Shown here one piece after another: positions 43,610 through 54,284 of a stretch of DNA of 64,000 nucleotides (within the stretch, counting starts at the first letter, position 1; the number at the start of each line of letters is the position of its first letter). The position numbers and the translations under genes were made by a program. The stretch comes from Prorocentrum cordatum (lineage: Eukaryota > Sar > Dinophyceae > Prorocentrales > Prorocentraceae), in contig CAUYUJ010008102.1 in the NCBI GenBank assembly GCA_963575745.1, positions 47,501 through 111,500 on the forward strand, in the 5' to 3' direction. The notes under the pieces were generated by a model, which saw only the letters and a program-made list of their open reading frames with translations, did not search any database and had not been told where the DNA came from.

Positions 43610-46600
43610 TTACACCGCAGCCCACACTGGCAACGTATCAGCTGATACGTCCGTGCAGAACGACTGCAACGGGTCCACAGCGAACCCCCATATGGCCCTC
43701 CGCATCTCGCGGGCGAACCGCGCCCCGTCGAACTCGATGCGGGCACCCATCCAGATAGTCCACTGGTCGGGCTTCTCCTGATCCGCGCACATCTCGACCG
43801 CGTTCTTGACGAACTTCGTTGCCCTGCGCGTCACGTCGACGGGCTCGATCACCGGCCTGGCGCCATCGAACCCTGGGAGGCCGCGGACGTTGATGAAGAC
43901 GCCGTCGCAGTCCTGGTTGACCAGGTCCGAGAGGCCCCACTGCCGCTGCCGCAGGCGTGCCGACAGGTGCAGGGCGAGCGAGAGGAGGGAGCGGCCGCCG
44001 CCGATCCAGAGGCTCAGGTGCCGCGCGGAGGCCAGGTTGGCGACCACCTGCCCTTCGCCGGGCCCGTCCCGCATCTGCGCGATGAGGCTGAGCTTCACCT
44101 CGCCGATGCGCGCAGTCTGCCCGAACGCCGCAGCAATGGCGGCAACGAGCAGGTGGTCGGTGGGCACCCCGATCACGCCCGAGGCCACCTCCAGCACCTG
44201 GGCGAGGAAAGGATACACGGATCTCACGCGAGATGGCATAGCGACCTCACGCGGTGATTTACGCGGGCCGCCGGCGCGGCACGCGGCATTGGAAGCGAGG
44301 GCGCCCACGCGCAATCTTACGCAGGCAGCTTGCGAGCGGATGCCGGCGCAGTCGGACCCGTTTTTCTCTGCGGCGCTCGCCCGGCAGGTCCCCGCGCACA
44401 GGCGCACGTAGTGGTCGTAGCCGCGCTGGCGCGAGACGAACTGACCGAAGGTGACGTCGAGCGCCGCGTCCGTGCCTGCGCCCGCGGCGAGCGGGTCCAG
44501 CGCCACCTTCGGTGGCAACTCATGGGAGGCTCCCATGCCATCCTGTTGGCTCTTGCGAAACGACGCCAATCGACGCTGAATCAGCTAACTCGACGCTAAT
44601 CGGCTCCAAATCGGCGCTCTGTCTCATCGATGACTGAACGCTTATTCACGCTGACGCGCTCTCGAGGCGGAATTACGAGGGCACCCGTCGATCGGAAGAA
44701 GTGCGTAGACACATTCAATAAGAAGGCGGTGGAAGTAGATTGAGCTGCCGCAGCCCCCTGAAGAGGAGGGAAGAGGGAAGACTACTCGACTCTTGAAGTA
44801 GGAAGGCGGATAATGTAGAATGCGATCTGGGAACCCAGAAATACCAATTTCAAAGAACTGGCGTGTATTCAAGGCTCACATGGTGATTGGCCAAAAGAGG
44901 ACCCCAACCCTTTGGGACGGGACCTGAGTTAGAAGGGTCAGGAACATTAGGGACAGGGCTTTTTGCTGTTCCTGCAGGTGCACCGAACGACACCGCCCAG
45001 AAGTACTGCCCCTGACGCGACGACGGGGGCCTGAGTGAGGCTACGTCTTCATCGTGCCATGCGGGTTAGGGGCTCTGCATTCCTCCACGACATGACTTGC
45101 CGCCGAACGCCACCAGTGCCGTGCGGAGGCGCGCCTCCTGCACCTCCAGCCCGTTCCTCGCGGGCGGCAGCCCCGCCGCCGCGAGCGCGCGGGCAGCGAG
45201 TCCGGCGGCCCCGCCGCCACGGGCAGCGCCCGGCGCGGCGGCGGCGGCGCGGTGCAGGTCCAGCAGGTCGGTCACCAGCGGCACGATGCACGCCGCGTCC
45301 GTGACGGCGTGGTTCACCGCGACGTTGGAGGAAGAAGAAGCGGCACGAGCATGAGCTGCGGGAGGTCCGCGCGGAGCTCTTGGATCCGCGCTGGGCCCCC
45401 CTCCCTGGCGCGCGGAGCGCGCCAGGGGCGCCTCCGCTGGGGGGGGCCAGCGCGGAGCCAAGAAATCCGCGCGGAGCGCCAGCAGTTCATGTTTATGCAG
45501 TTTTTTCTTCTTCGAGATGTGTAGGAACGCCCTGTCCTTGGAGGCCTCCTAGATGGGGTCCGAGTGGATGGTGTCAGAGGATTGCGCTGCATCGCCGATG
45601 CATCCGCGGCGTCGGCGCGGAGAAGGTCAGGCTCCACCACATCGCGCCGCATCACCGACAATCCTCCGACACCTCCTTCGGCCCCATGTGGGAGGCCTAG
45701 AGTCCTGCTCCCTGCCGTCGCCCGCAACGTGGAGCACGGCGACGGACGCCGGGGCCTTGAAGCCGCGCGAGCGCGCCCTGAGGAAAGCGGCCTGGCGGAG
45801 CTCCTCCTCGCTGCGCAGTCGGTGCCACTCGAAGTGTGCCGAGCCTGCAGATGACAACGCCTCTGGCGCCTCTGGGCTCGCCTGTGTCGCGAAGACCCGC
45901 GGCCAGGCGGCGAGCAGCCCACGCGACGCGGCCGCGTAGAAACCAGGCGCACGGCCGCTCAGCAACGTTCGCAGCACGATCAAGATGGAGGCAGCCCCAT
46001 TGCACAGCTGCGCGACGGCCTCGTCACCCGTCGTGCGATATGGCATGGCCCGCAGCGCAGCGTGCCTCTGAACGAGCGCTCGGCACGCCGTGTGCATGGC
46101 AGCCTGGTTTGGAACCTCGTCCAGGCGAATCAGCCAGCCCACTGGTGCCTTCCAGAAGCGCGGGATGGAGTGAATTGCCCACGACTGGGAGGTCGTGGCG
46201 GGAACGCCGTTCGTCTTCTCCACTGCGCTGACTTCCCCCCTGGCCTTCTGGCAGAGGTCCTCGAGCTCCCCGATCGACTCACAGCGCGCCACCTCGACCG
46301 CGGCGAGCTCGAGTCCGAGCTCCCGCCGCAGGGCACTGACGAGCGCGATGACCTTTCAAGGGTCCCCACGGCACACAAATAAATACACACAAATAACAGG
46401 ATTCCCTATATTTCCTATATTTTCTGGGTTTTTGTCTTCCCCCCCACTTCCTTTATTTTCCCATATTTGGGGGGGAATCGAAGATTAATTGTGTCTGTGT
46501 GGTTTCTTCCCTCTTGAACCTTGAGCGACTCGAGGCTTGACAGCGACGGCGAGTGGTCTGCGGCGCTGAGGCCCGTGCACCGCTCCACCACCCCTGCCAC

Positions 46601-49480
46601 GGGCGTGGCACCTGCAGGGGCCCCGGCCCGCTGCCTGCCGCTGGCAGCGGCCGCCGCGGGCAGGCGCCTGCGAGCGAGCGCGACCTCGTGCTCGGAGAAG
46701 TCGAGCTCGTCCAGCTGCGGGCCCCAAGGCGTGGGCCTCTGTGCCGGCTGGGCGGTCGGGCGGCCAGGCGCCGGCGCGGCGGTGTCGGCCGCGGCGGCGT
46801 CGAGCGGGCCGCCGCCGTCGCCGCGGCTCGGCGCGGGCGCCGGGTCCGCCCTGAAGGAGACGCGAGTGAGGGTCTGGCCCGTGTCGAAGCACTGGGCCGA
46901 CTCCATCAGCCGCCCCCGCGCCGCCTGCTTCCGCTCCCAGGTCGCGAAGCAGGGGCCGCAGAAGAAGGAGGTGGTGAAGTAGCGGTCCTGGAACAGCACG
47001 CCGGTCCCCACCCAGCAGCGGCAGTCCAGACACAGCTGCAGCTTGTCTATGAGAGCGCCGTCCTCGCCGGCCACGCGGCCGAACGAGCCCAGGTGCGGCT
47101 GCAGCGCCCTGGCGATCCCGCTCATGTCGTCTGTTGTTGGCGAGTTGTGCTCGTAGACAAGCCAAAACTTGTTGCACCACTCGTCCAAGAGGTGGTGCAG
47201 GCCCAGCCAGAAGGGCCACGCCCAGCCAGCGCCACCGCGGGCCGCCGCGGCCCGCCTGCGCCCCGCTGCCGCCAGCAGCACGCGCAGCCACGGCGTGGCG
47301 CAGCGGCAGGCGACGAGAGCCGCGCCCATGGTGCCGAGGGGGCCCTCGATGAGCTTGTGGAGCGGCTCCACGCCAGTGCCAGAAGCGTCCAGCAGGAGCA
47401 GCGCCACATATGGTAGCAGGGCCAGCTGCCGCCCGTCGACGACATCGGCCAGCACGGTGTGCCAGGCCGCGATGTTGCGGATCTGGTCTGCGAGTCCTGT
47501 CGGCAGTCCCTCCAGCAGCGGGCCAGGCCCCCTCGCGCTGCCCAGCAGCCCAGGGGCTAGCCTCACGCAGGCGGGCAGCAGCATGGCGCCGCGCACACCG
47601 CAGCGGGCTGCAAGCGCAAGCCCGCACAGCAGCGAGAGGCCCACCCTGGCCGCTGCTCTCTCGGCTGCGGTGCGAGCTCGCAGCGGCATGGCGTCAGCCA
47701 ACCTTCTGACAAGCACGCCTCGGTGCACCTTACCCGTCGCCGGGTTGTGCGGGAGCTCCCGCAGGATGTGGAGGTGCGTGTCCCTTGGCAGCAGGCCCCG
47801 CAGGCGCGAGGAGTGGGCTGCCAGCGGCGCCGAGCGCTCCGAGGCGCCCGCGAGGACGACCGCGGCGTGCCGGCTCTTGGCGCGCTCGTCCCAGACGAGG
47901 GCGGCCTCCGCGCAGCCAGCGGCCACAAGCCGCCGCTCGACGGAGGCGAGGTCGAGCCACTTGCCCCCGACCTTCGCGAACCCATCTGCGCGGCCGCAGT
48001 ACTCCAGCGACCCGTCCAGCCTGCGCCTCGCGAGGTCGCGGGTGCGGAAGTGGCGCACCGGCCGGCGGTCGGGCCCGACCGGCAGGTCCACGAAAGCGCC
48101 GCAGTTCCTGGCCGCGTCGGCGTAGCCCACGTGGCTGACCATCGGCCCAGCCAGGAAGAGCTCGCCCACCTCGCCCTCGGGCACCTCGCGGAGCTCGCCG
48201 CCCGCGCCGCCCGGGGCCCCTGCGGCACCGCCCGCGTCGGGCTCGGGGGGCAGGAGCGTTAGGCGCGCCCCGGGCACCGGGCGGAAGCCCGCGGCGGCGG
48301 CGCTGGCGGCAGCACTGTGACGCTGCGGGCCCCGGTGATCTGCGTAGAGGATCAGCCAGTACTCACTGGCGATGAGGAGGTCCAGCAGCGCGACCCGGCC
48401 CCCCCAGCGCACAATGGTCCCAGGGGAGAGCGCCTCGCCCCAGGTGAAGGCGACGCGGAGGCTCGGGCACCTGTCGACCTCCATCGCCTCCAAGACCGAG
48501 GGCACGAGGCCGGCCACCGTCAGCTCGTGCGCCTCGATCGCCCTCGTGACCTCGGCCGGCCCAGCGGGTCCTTCGACAAGGACCAGGCAGCCGCCGCACG
48601 CCCACGCCACGTCGAAGAGGCCGAGGGAGGTGGCACCCCAGAAGGCGGAAGCCTGGTGGAGGACCCTGTCCGTGCAGGTCACCGGGGAGATGCGCGGATA
48701 CACCTCGAGCTCGTGCACCGCCATGCGGTGCGTCACCACCACGCACTTGGACGCGGAAGTGGTCCCGCCGGTGTAGACAAAATAGAGGGCCTCGTCCGGA
48801 CTGCGTCTTTCGCGCTGCACGACGGGCTCCAAGCTGGGCAGCGAGCCTGTCCCGAGCGCTCCGCGGGCCACCGACAGGCAGGCCGCGTCGACGATGTCGA
48901 GCAGGCCTGCAGCGGCCACCGCCAGGCACGGCGCGGCGCAGGCGGCGGCCCGCAGCGCGCCCTCGAGGACCAGCAGCCGCGGCCGGTGCTCCTCGATGGC
49001 CTCCCTGCTGCGCTGGGCCTCCTCCTCCGAGCCGAGGTCCCCGCTCAGAGACAGCGACGGCACGCCGAGCCGCGCGATCGCCAGGACCGCGGCCACCCAG
49101 GGGCTGGCCCGGCGCATCAGCAGGAGCACCGGAAGCCCGCTGGGCGTCTGCGCCGCGCCAGCGCCGCGACGCAGCCGCTCGGAGATGCCGACCGCCATGC
49201 GGGCCGAGCGCTCCTGCAGCTCGGCGTAGGTCCACGCGTTGCCGATCTCGTCCTCGACCGCGGCGCGTTCTGGCTGGCGTTCGGCGACGGCGTCGAAGGC
49301 CTCGTGCAGCAGCGGGGCCGCGTCCTGCCAGCCTGCGGGGCGCGAGGGCTCCACGTCCATGCCGCCGTCGGCGGCGGCGCCTCCTCCGCAGCCCTGTGCC
49401 TCCACGGCGCCGCCATTGGGCCGGGGCGTCTTGGGCAGCGGCCCACACGCCGCGAGCGAGGCAGCGGGCGGGCGCTTCAT
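43610..49480 (-). CDS. NRPS-like protein: adenylation, unknown insert, carrier, condensation
   Basis: Start ATG at 49480 (MKRPPAASLAACG); stop TAA at 43612-43610. The adenylation domain spans residues about 50-600: WTYAEL, FVYTGGTTSASKC (A3 core, usual Ser replaced by Gly, Lys kept, about 232), EYCGRADGFAKVGGKWLDL (A7/A8) and LPHNPATGKVHR (A10, about 583). A 370-residue insert with hydrophobic helices and LCLDCRCWVGTG ... CGPC follows. The carrier is split by an intron (46519-46353) at SLSSLESLK / VIALVSALRRELG, with Ser in the phosphopantetheine position. The condensation domain begins RLDEVPNQAAMHTACRALVQ and has VNHAVTDAA for HHxxxDG: the second His and the Asp are kept, His1 is Asn and Gly is Ala. 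It continues past 45.1 kb to a C-terminal half with LLVAAIAAAFGQTARIG and DGVFINVRGLPGF. At least six interruptions; the 45.09-44.55 kb intron is unresolved. A role in activating an amino or other carboxylic acid and condensing it with an acyl acceptor is inferred; substrate unknown. Confidence 0.8.
44198..44320 (-). other. Probable GT-AG intron, length multiple of three
   Basis: Donor GCCTGC then GTAAGATTGC; acceptor TTTCCTCGCCCAG then GTGCTGGAGG, both phase 0. The 123 bp are open but encode non-conserved Arg/Ala-rich sequence, while removal joins IRSQAAC to VLEVASGVIGVP smoothly. No inverted repeat was seen. Confidence 0.6.
44560..45095 (-). other. Unresolved intron region of the NRPS-like gene
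   Basis: The upstream exon ends near RTALVAFGG, where GGCGGCAAGTCA offers a GC or GT donor (about 45090). The coding sequence resumes by LPPKVALDPLAAG (about 44520). The 500 bp between have lower GC and stops in all three frames. The acceptor could not be chosen. Confidence 0.5.
45331..45513 (-). mobile_element. Foldback element, family F1, copy 3, in frame inside condensation domain
   Basis: 183 bp flanked by a 3-bp duplication (plus-strand GAG at 45328-45330 and 45514-45516). Arms: GAAGAAGAAGCGGCACGAGC and, reverse-complemented from the right, GAAGAAGAAAAAACTGCATA, then CCGCGCGGA and GATTTCTTGG as in the other F1 copies. Including one duplication copy the insertion is 186 bp, 62 codons, with no stop in the gene's frame, so it could be either spliced or translated. 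Without it, LHIS joins NVAVNHAVTD. No AG lies at the exact 3' edge. Confidence 0.85.
45537..45704 (-). mobile_element. Introner-like foldback element, family F5 (GA-AG intron)
   Basis: A 164-bp core (45701-45538) with a GGAC target-site duplication on each side. Arms: GGCCTCCCACATGGGGCCGA and, reverse-complemented from the right, GGCCTCCTAGATGGGGTCCG, then GGTGTCGGAGGATTG and GGTGTCAGAGGATTG. Read as an intron it is CAG then GACTCT ... CTCCAAG then GACAGG, a GA-AG intron of 168 bp in phase 0. Removal gives VAGDGREQDRAFLHIS. It contains an in-frame stop, so it must be removed for the gene to work. Confidence 0.85.
46353..46519 (-). mobile_element. Introner-like foldback element, family F2 (GT-AG intron)
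   Basis: The intron starts CTCAAG then GTTCAAGAGGG and ends CCCTTGAAAG then GTCATC: GT-AG, phase 0, 167 bp. TTCAAGAGGG and CCCTTGAA are terminal inverted repeats; AAGG is duplicated at both sides. Sub-terminal words are CACACAGACACAATTAATC and GTGTATTTATTTGTGTG. Removal joins SLESLK to VIALVSALRRELGLEL, a standard carrier-domain helix. A second copy is at 61193-61353. Confidence 0.9.
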
Positions 49481-49484
49481 GCCG

Positions 49485-50060
49485 CCGCACGCCCAGAGCC
49501 CATGGCGAGCCTGCGCGACGGAGAGGCGCGCTCTGGAGTCTGCTCGGGCCAAAGGCTGCGGGAAGCAGCTCGACTTCGAGGGCACCCGCTGCGATCCCGT
49601 CCCCGCCCGGGGGGGGCGTCCCGGGGGCCAAGGCCTGCGAACTGTGGGAAACCCATATGCAGACGACTGCCCCCGGGGGGGGGGTCCCAGGTCGGAATGC
49701 GGTGCCTCCCTTCCTTTTCGTCGGGCCGCCTTCGAGCAAATCCGGCCCTCCTTCGGCAGATCATGTCTACGATGCTCCAAGAAGGGCCCAAGGGGACCTG
49801 GAGTCGCCGAAAGGTTGCTCCTAGGCGCCCAAGATGGCCTCCAGACGGCCTTAGACGCCTCCAAGACGCCCCTGGAAGCCTCCAAGAGCACCCCCAAGGG
49901 GGCCCCAAGAGGCAAAATGCATTAAATTTCCGTTGCGTATTGCTGCTTTTGCAAATTTTATCTTTTCTGTCATTTCGGCGTCCCGACGCTCCAAGACGGC
50001 CCCAAACATCACCCAACGACTGCCCACGAGGCCGATAAGAGAGCGCCGAGACGGGCAGTC
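49485..50060. other. 5' flank of NRPS-like gene with degenerate repeat
   Basis: 49600-49700 has long C and G runs and a CATATGCAGACGACTGCCCC phrase similar to CATGGCGGGACGACTGCCC at 50168. 49740-50050 is a CCAAGA/CCTCCAAGA degenerate repeat. No promoter is recognisable, and the open frame upstream of 49480 has no conserved character. Confidence 0.5.
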
Positions 50061-53000
50061 GTCCAGCCATGGGTTCCCCACTATTCGAAATTATGGAAAG
50101 CCTGGAATCACCATGTATTTGTTTATAGTGAGTCCCGGTTTTCCAGAATTCCGAATCATGGGAAACCCATGGCGGGACGACTGCCCGGGAACCCCTTGGG
50201 AGGGTGGAATTCGTTGTTGGCAGGTTTCCCATAATTCGATGATGGGAAACCTGGAACTAAAATGATGGGAAGCCTGGAATCACGACGACAAACCATCCTC
50301 TTTGTGCTGATTCCAGGTTTCCCATAATTCCGAATGTTGGGAAACCTGGGATCACAACAAAAACATGTTTGTTGTGGTGATTCCAGGTTTTCACAAATAC
50401 GCTTGTGGGGAACCTGGAATTCGAAGTAGTGGACACCTGGAATCACAACGAAAAACATACGGTTTGTGGTGATTCGAGGTTTTCCGAAATTCGACCCCCC
50501 CCCCGCGGCTTCTCCCCCCTGGTTTCCCAAATGAGGGGTATAACCACGAAAACACGTTTTGTGGTGATTCCCAGTCTCGCATAATTCCGAATAATGGGAA
50601 ACCCGGAACCACCACGAAAACCACATCTTGCGTGTGGCCTGGACTGCGAATGATGGGAAAGCTGGAATCACCATGTGAACAACTCCTCTGTTGTGGCGAT
50701 CCTACATTGCCTATAATTCCGAATCATGGGAAATCTGGAATGCGAATCAATGGAAACCTGGAATCACCACGAAAAACGATGCTATTTTGTAGTGGTTCCA
50801 GGCTTCCCGTAATTCGAACCCCTCAGCGGCTTCTCACCAGTGGCCCCCCGAAATTCTGAATTCGAATGACGGGGAACCTTCCGCATTGTGGGAAACTGCT
50901 GCCCCTTGGTTCCCCAGATGAGGGGTTCGAATTATGAGAAGCCTGGACTCACGAAAAAGACGCTCACTTTTTTGTGGTGAGTCCAACTTCCCCATCATTC
51001 TGAAGTATGGGAAGCCTGGAATCACAACGAAAAGCACACCTTTTTTTCTGGTGATCCCACGTTTCCCTTAGTTTGATGATGGGGTGTCTGGAATTCGATG
51101 TACTGGAAACGTGGAACCACCACGAAAAATAAATGTGTTGTGTGGTGTTGTCAGATTTCCCGAAATTAGAAATCCCTAGCAGCTCTCCCCTCTGGTTTCC
51201 AGAAATTCTGAATTCGAACTACGGGGAACATTCCGCATTGTGGGAAACTGCTGCCCCCTGGCTCCCCACACAAAGGGTTCGAAGTATTGGAAGTGGAATC
51301 ACCACGATCCCCCCTCTTTGTAGTAACTCCAAATTACTCGCAACGAAAACAACATTTGTGTGGTGATTCCAAGTTTCCCATGAGTCGATTATGGAAAACC
51401 TGGCACTTGCAGTATGGGAAACCTGGGGAGAATTGGAATCACCACGAAAACCCTTTTTTTATATATAGAGATTGCAGGTGTCCACTAATTCGGAATTCTG
51501 AGAAGCCTGGAATCACAGAGAAAACCAGATCTGTTTGTGGTGAATTCATGTTTCCATAATTCGATTATGGGGAATCTGTAATCCGACGTATAGGAAACCT
51601 GTAAACACCACGAACACCACCTTTGTTGTTGTGATTCCAGGTTTCCCGCAACTCGAACCTCTCAGCGTCTGCTCCACCCTGATCCCCCGAAATTCTGAAT
51701 TCGAGCGACGGGGAACCTTCCGCATTGTGGGAAGCTGCCGCCCCAGATTCCCCAAATGAGGGCTTCGAATTATGGGAAACCTGGAATCACCACGCAAACC
51801 ATTCCTTTTCTGTGGTGATTCGAAGTTTCCCATAATTCCGAATTATGGGAAACCTGGAAACACAACGAAGGCCATCCCACTTTTCTGGTGATTCCAAATT
51901 TCCCATGTTTCGGATCTGGGAAACGTGGATTTCGAGTTATGGGAAACCTGGAATCACAGCGAAAACCTTTTCTTTTTGATTGTGACTCCAGGTTTCCAAC
52001 AACTCGGAATTATGGGAGACCTGGAAGCACCACGAAAACAAACTCTTTTTGTGGTGGTTCCAGGTTCGAACCCTCAAGCGGCTTCTCCCCCTGGTCTCCC
52101 GATATTCTGAATTCGAATTACGGGCAACCTTCCGCATTGTGGGGAACTGCCGCCACCTGGTTCCCCAAATGAGGGATTAGAATTATGAGAAATCTGGAAT
52201 CACCACGACTCCTCTTTTTTTCGCGACGCCAAGTCTCTCATAATTCCGAATTGCGGGAAACAGGGAATCACCACGAACACCGTTTTCTGGGGGTGGTTCC
52301 ACGTTTCTCACAATTCGATTGTGAGAAACCTGGAATTCGAATTATGGAAGCCCTGGAACTCCCACGAAAAACTCCCTTGTTGTGGTGCTTACAGGTTTCC
52401 TGTAATTCGAGCCACCCAGCGGCTTCTCCCCCTGGTTTCCCGAAGCTCTGAATTCGAATGGCGGGGAACTTTTCGCATTGTGGGAAACTGCCGCCCCCCT
52501 GTTCCCCAAATAAGGGGTTCGAATTCTGAGAAACCTGGAATCACCACGAACCCCCTCTTTTCTGTTCCAAATTCCCGACACTTCCGAATTATGGGAAACC
52601 TGGAATCATAACGAAAACCACACCTTTTTTGGCCGTGACCACAAGTTTCCAATGCTTACAGAATGGGGAAACGTAAACTTGGTTTTATGAGATACGTGGA
52701 ATCACCACAAGACACTTCACTGTTTATGGTGAGTCCAGGTTTCCCATAATTTGGAATTATGGGAAACTTGACATCACCACACAAACATTTCTTTGTACCG
52801 TGATTCCAGGTTTCTCATGATTCGGAATTATGGGGGACCTAGAATCACCACGAAAACATGTTTTTCTGTGGTCATCCGAAGTTCCCCATGATTTAAAATG
52901 ATAGGAAACCTGGAATCACCACAAAAACAATGTCATGTTGTACTGATTCCAAGTTTCCCATAATTCCGAACTATGGGAAACCTGGAATCACCACAAAAGA

Positions 53001-53285
53001 GCATTTTTGTAGTGATTTCAAGTTTCCCATGATTCGGAATTCTGGGAAGCCTGGAATCACAACCAACACGCATACTTGTTTGCAGTGGTTCCACGTTTCC
53101 CAAGTCAGAATTACGGAGAACCTGGAATCACAACAACAACAACAAATCCTTTTGGGGGGGATTCCAGGCCCCCCAGAATTCGGAATTATGGGAAACCTGG
53201 AGTCACAACAAACACACAATGTTTTGTGTAGTGATTCCAGGTGTCCCACAATCCGGAATTATGGGAAACATGGCATAAAATTCGC
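50060..53285. repeat. Palindromic satellite, about 30 hairpin units
   Basis: The 3.2 kb are built from the word ATTATGGGAAACCTGGAATC followed by ACCACGAAAAC, a short T-rich loop, and then the reverse complement GTGGTGATTCCAGGTTTCCC and ATAATTCGGAATT. Units of about 90-110 bp follow head to tail, so each is a potential hairpin. Five segments of a second kind with AGCGGCTTCTCCCCCTGG and CCTTCCGCATTGTGGGAAAC interrupt the array at about 50820, 51175, 51660, 52075 and 52405. No coding frame is supported. Confidence 0.93.
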
Positions 53286-53289
53286 CGAG

Positions 53290-53730
53290 GTGCGCAACGG
53301 CCGGGAACACCTACGTCGCAGCCGCCAGGGTGTGCCGAAAATGCTCCAGGCCCAAGGCCGACCCCCCCCCCCGCCAGCTTTTCGCTCACTTCTGCAGCCC
53401 TTGGGGGGCCCTCTGGGCCTCGTGATGGGGTGCTCTGGAGGCCGCGGGGCCTCCTTGGAGATTCTGGGGGTCACCTTGGGCCAGGGGCTCTTCGAGCAAC
53501 GCCCGACACAGGGGCAACACAGCTCTGGAGGGAGGGCATCGCAACTGGCCCTGGAGAGCCGCCAACGAGAGGGCCGATCGCATCCAGCAGCGGCGGGCGG
53601 AGGACATCCAGAGGCCGGGGGAGGAAGTGCGGAGGCGTTCCAGAAGAGGGAGGGCTCGTTGGACTCACTGAAAAAGGATTCTGTCCGCACTCCGAGGGTT
53701 CCCTTTTCTGGTGCCAGCCGGGCCCCGAGT
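53290..53730. other. Unique sequence, no gene supported
   Basis: GC-rich with open frames on both strands that have no motif. The right part grades into GAGGA triplets. Confidence 0.4.
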
Positions 53731-53734
53731 GGGG

Positions 53735-53882
53735 AGGAGGAAGAGGAAGAGGAGGACATGGAGGAGGAGGATGACGAGGAGGAGGAGGGAGAGTGAGGAG
53801 GCTGAGGAGGGGGAGGAGGGGGAGCGAGGAGGAGGAGGAGGAGGAAGCAGAGGAGGAGGAGGAGGAGGAGGAGCGCAAGTAG
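53735..53882. repeat. GGA microsatellite
   Basis: GAGGAG triplets with GGA/GCA interruptions. Confidence 0.93.
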
Positions 53883-54284
53883 CATGAAGCGCAGATGGTG
53901 CCGAGCTCACCTACATACTAAGGGCGCGTCACTCTGTGGAGGGGCCGATACGTGCCGAGTACCACCAGCCCTCTGGGGTGGTTTAGGGAGTCAGTTCATT
54001 ATGGTAACCCCCTCTCGCCATCGCTTGGACGTCCATTCCCAGTGTTTTTTTTCAGTTTCGTGCGTGGTTGATTCGCCAAATGATCAAGGATGCTCCTCGA
54101 TGGTCCTCGCCGAGAAAAAAATGCACACGTCCGAGCGATGCCAAGCCTTTCGGAGAGGGGTGTCCCCCCCCCCCCACCCTCCCCTTCCCCCTGGGTCTGG
54201 AACCCTCCCCCGCTACGTGTCAGAGGGTCCGTTTCGGCCCCAGTGGCTTCCAGAGGGCCCCAGGGAGCCCGAGTTGGCCTGCAA

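Noticed and set aside
49480-49915. Extending the NRPS-like protein upstream to 49915
   Set aside because: The added 145 residues come from C/G runs and the CCAAGA-type repeat and look non-coding; ATG at 49480 begins credible sequence.
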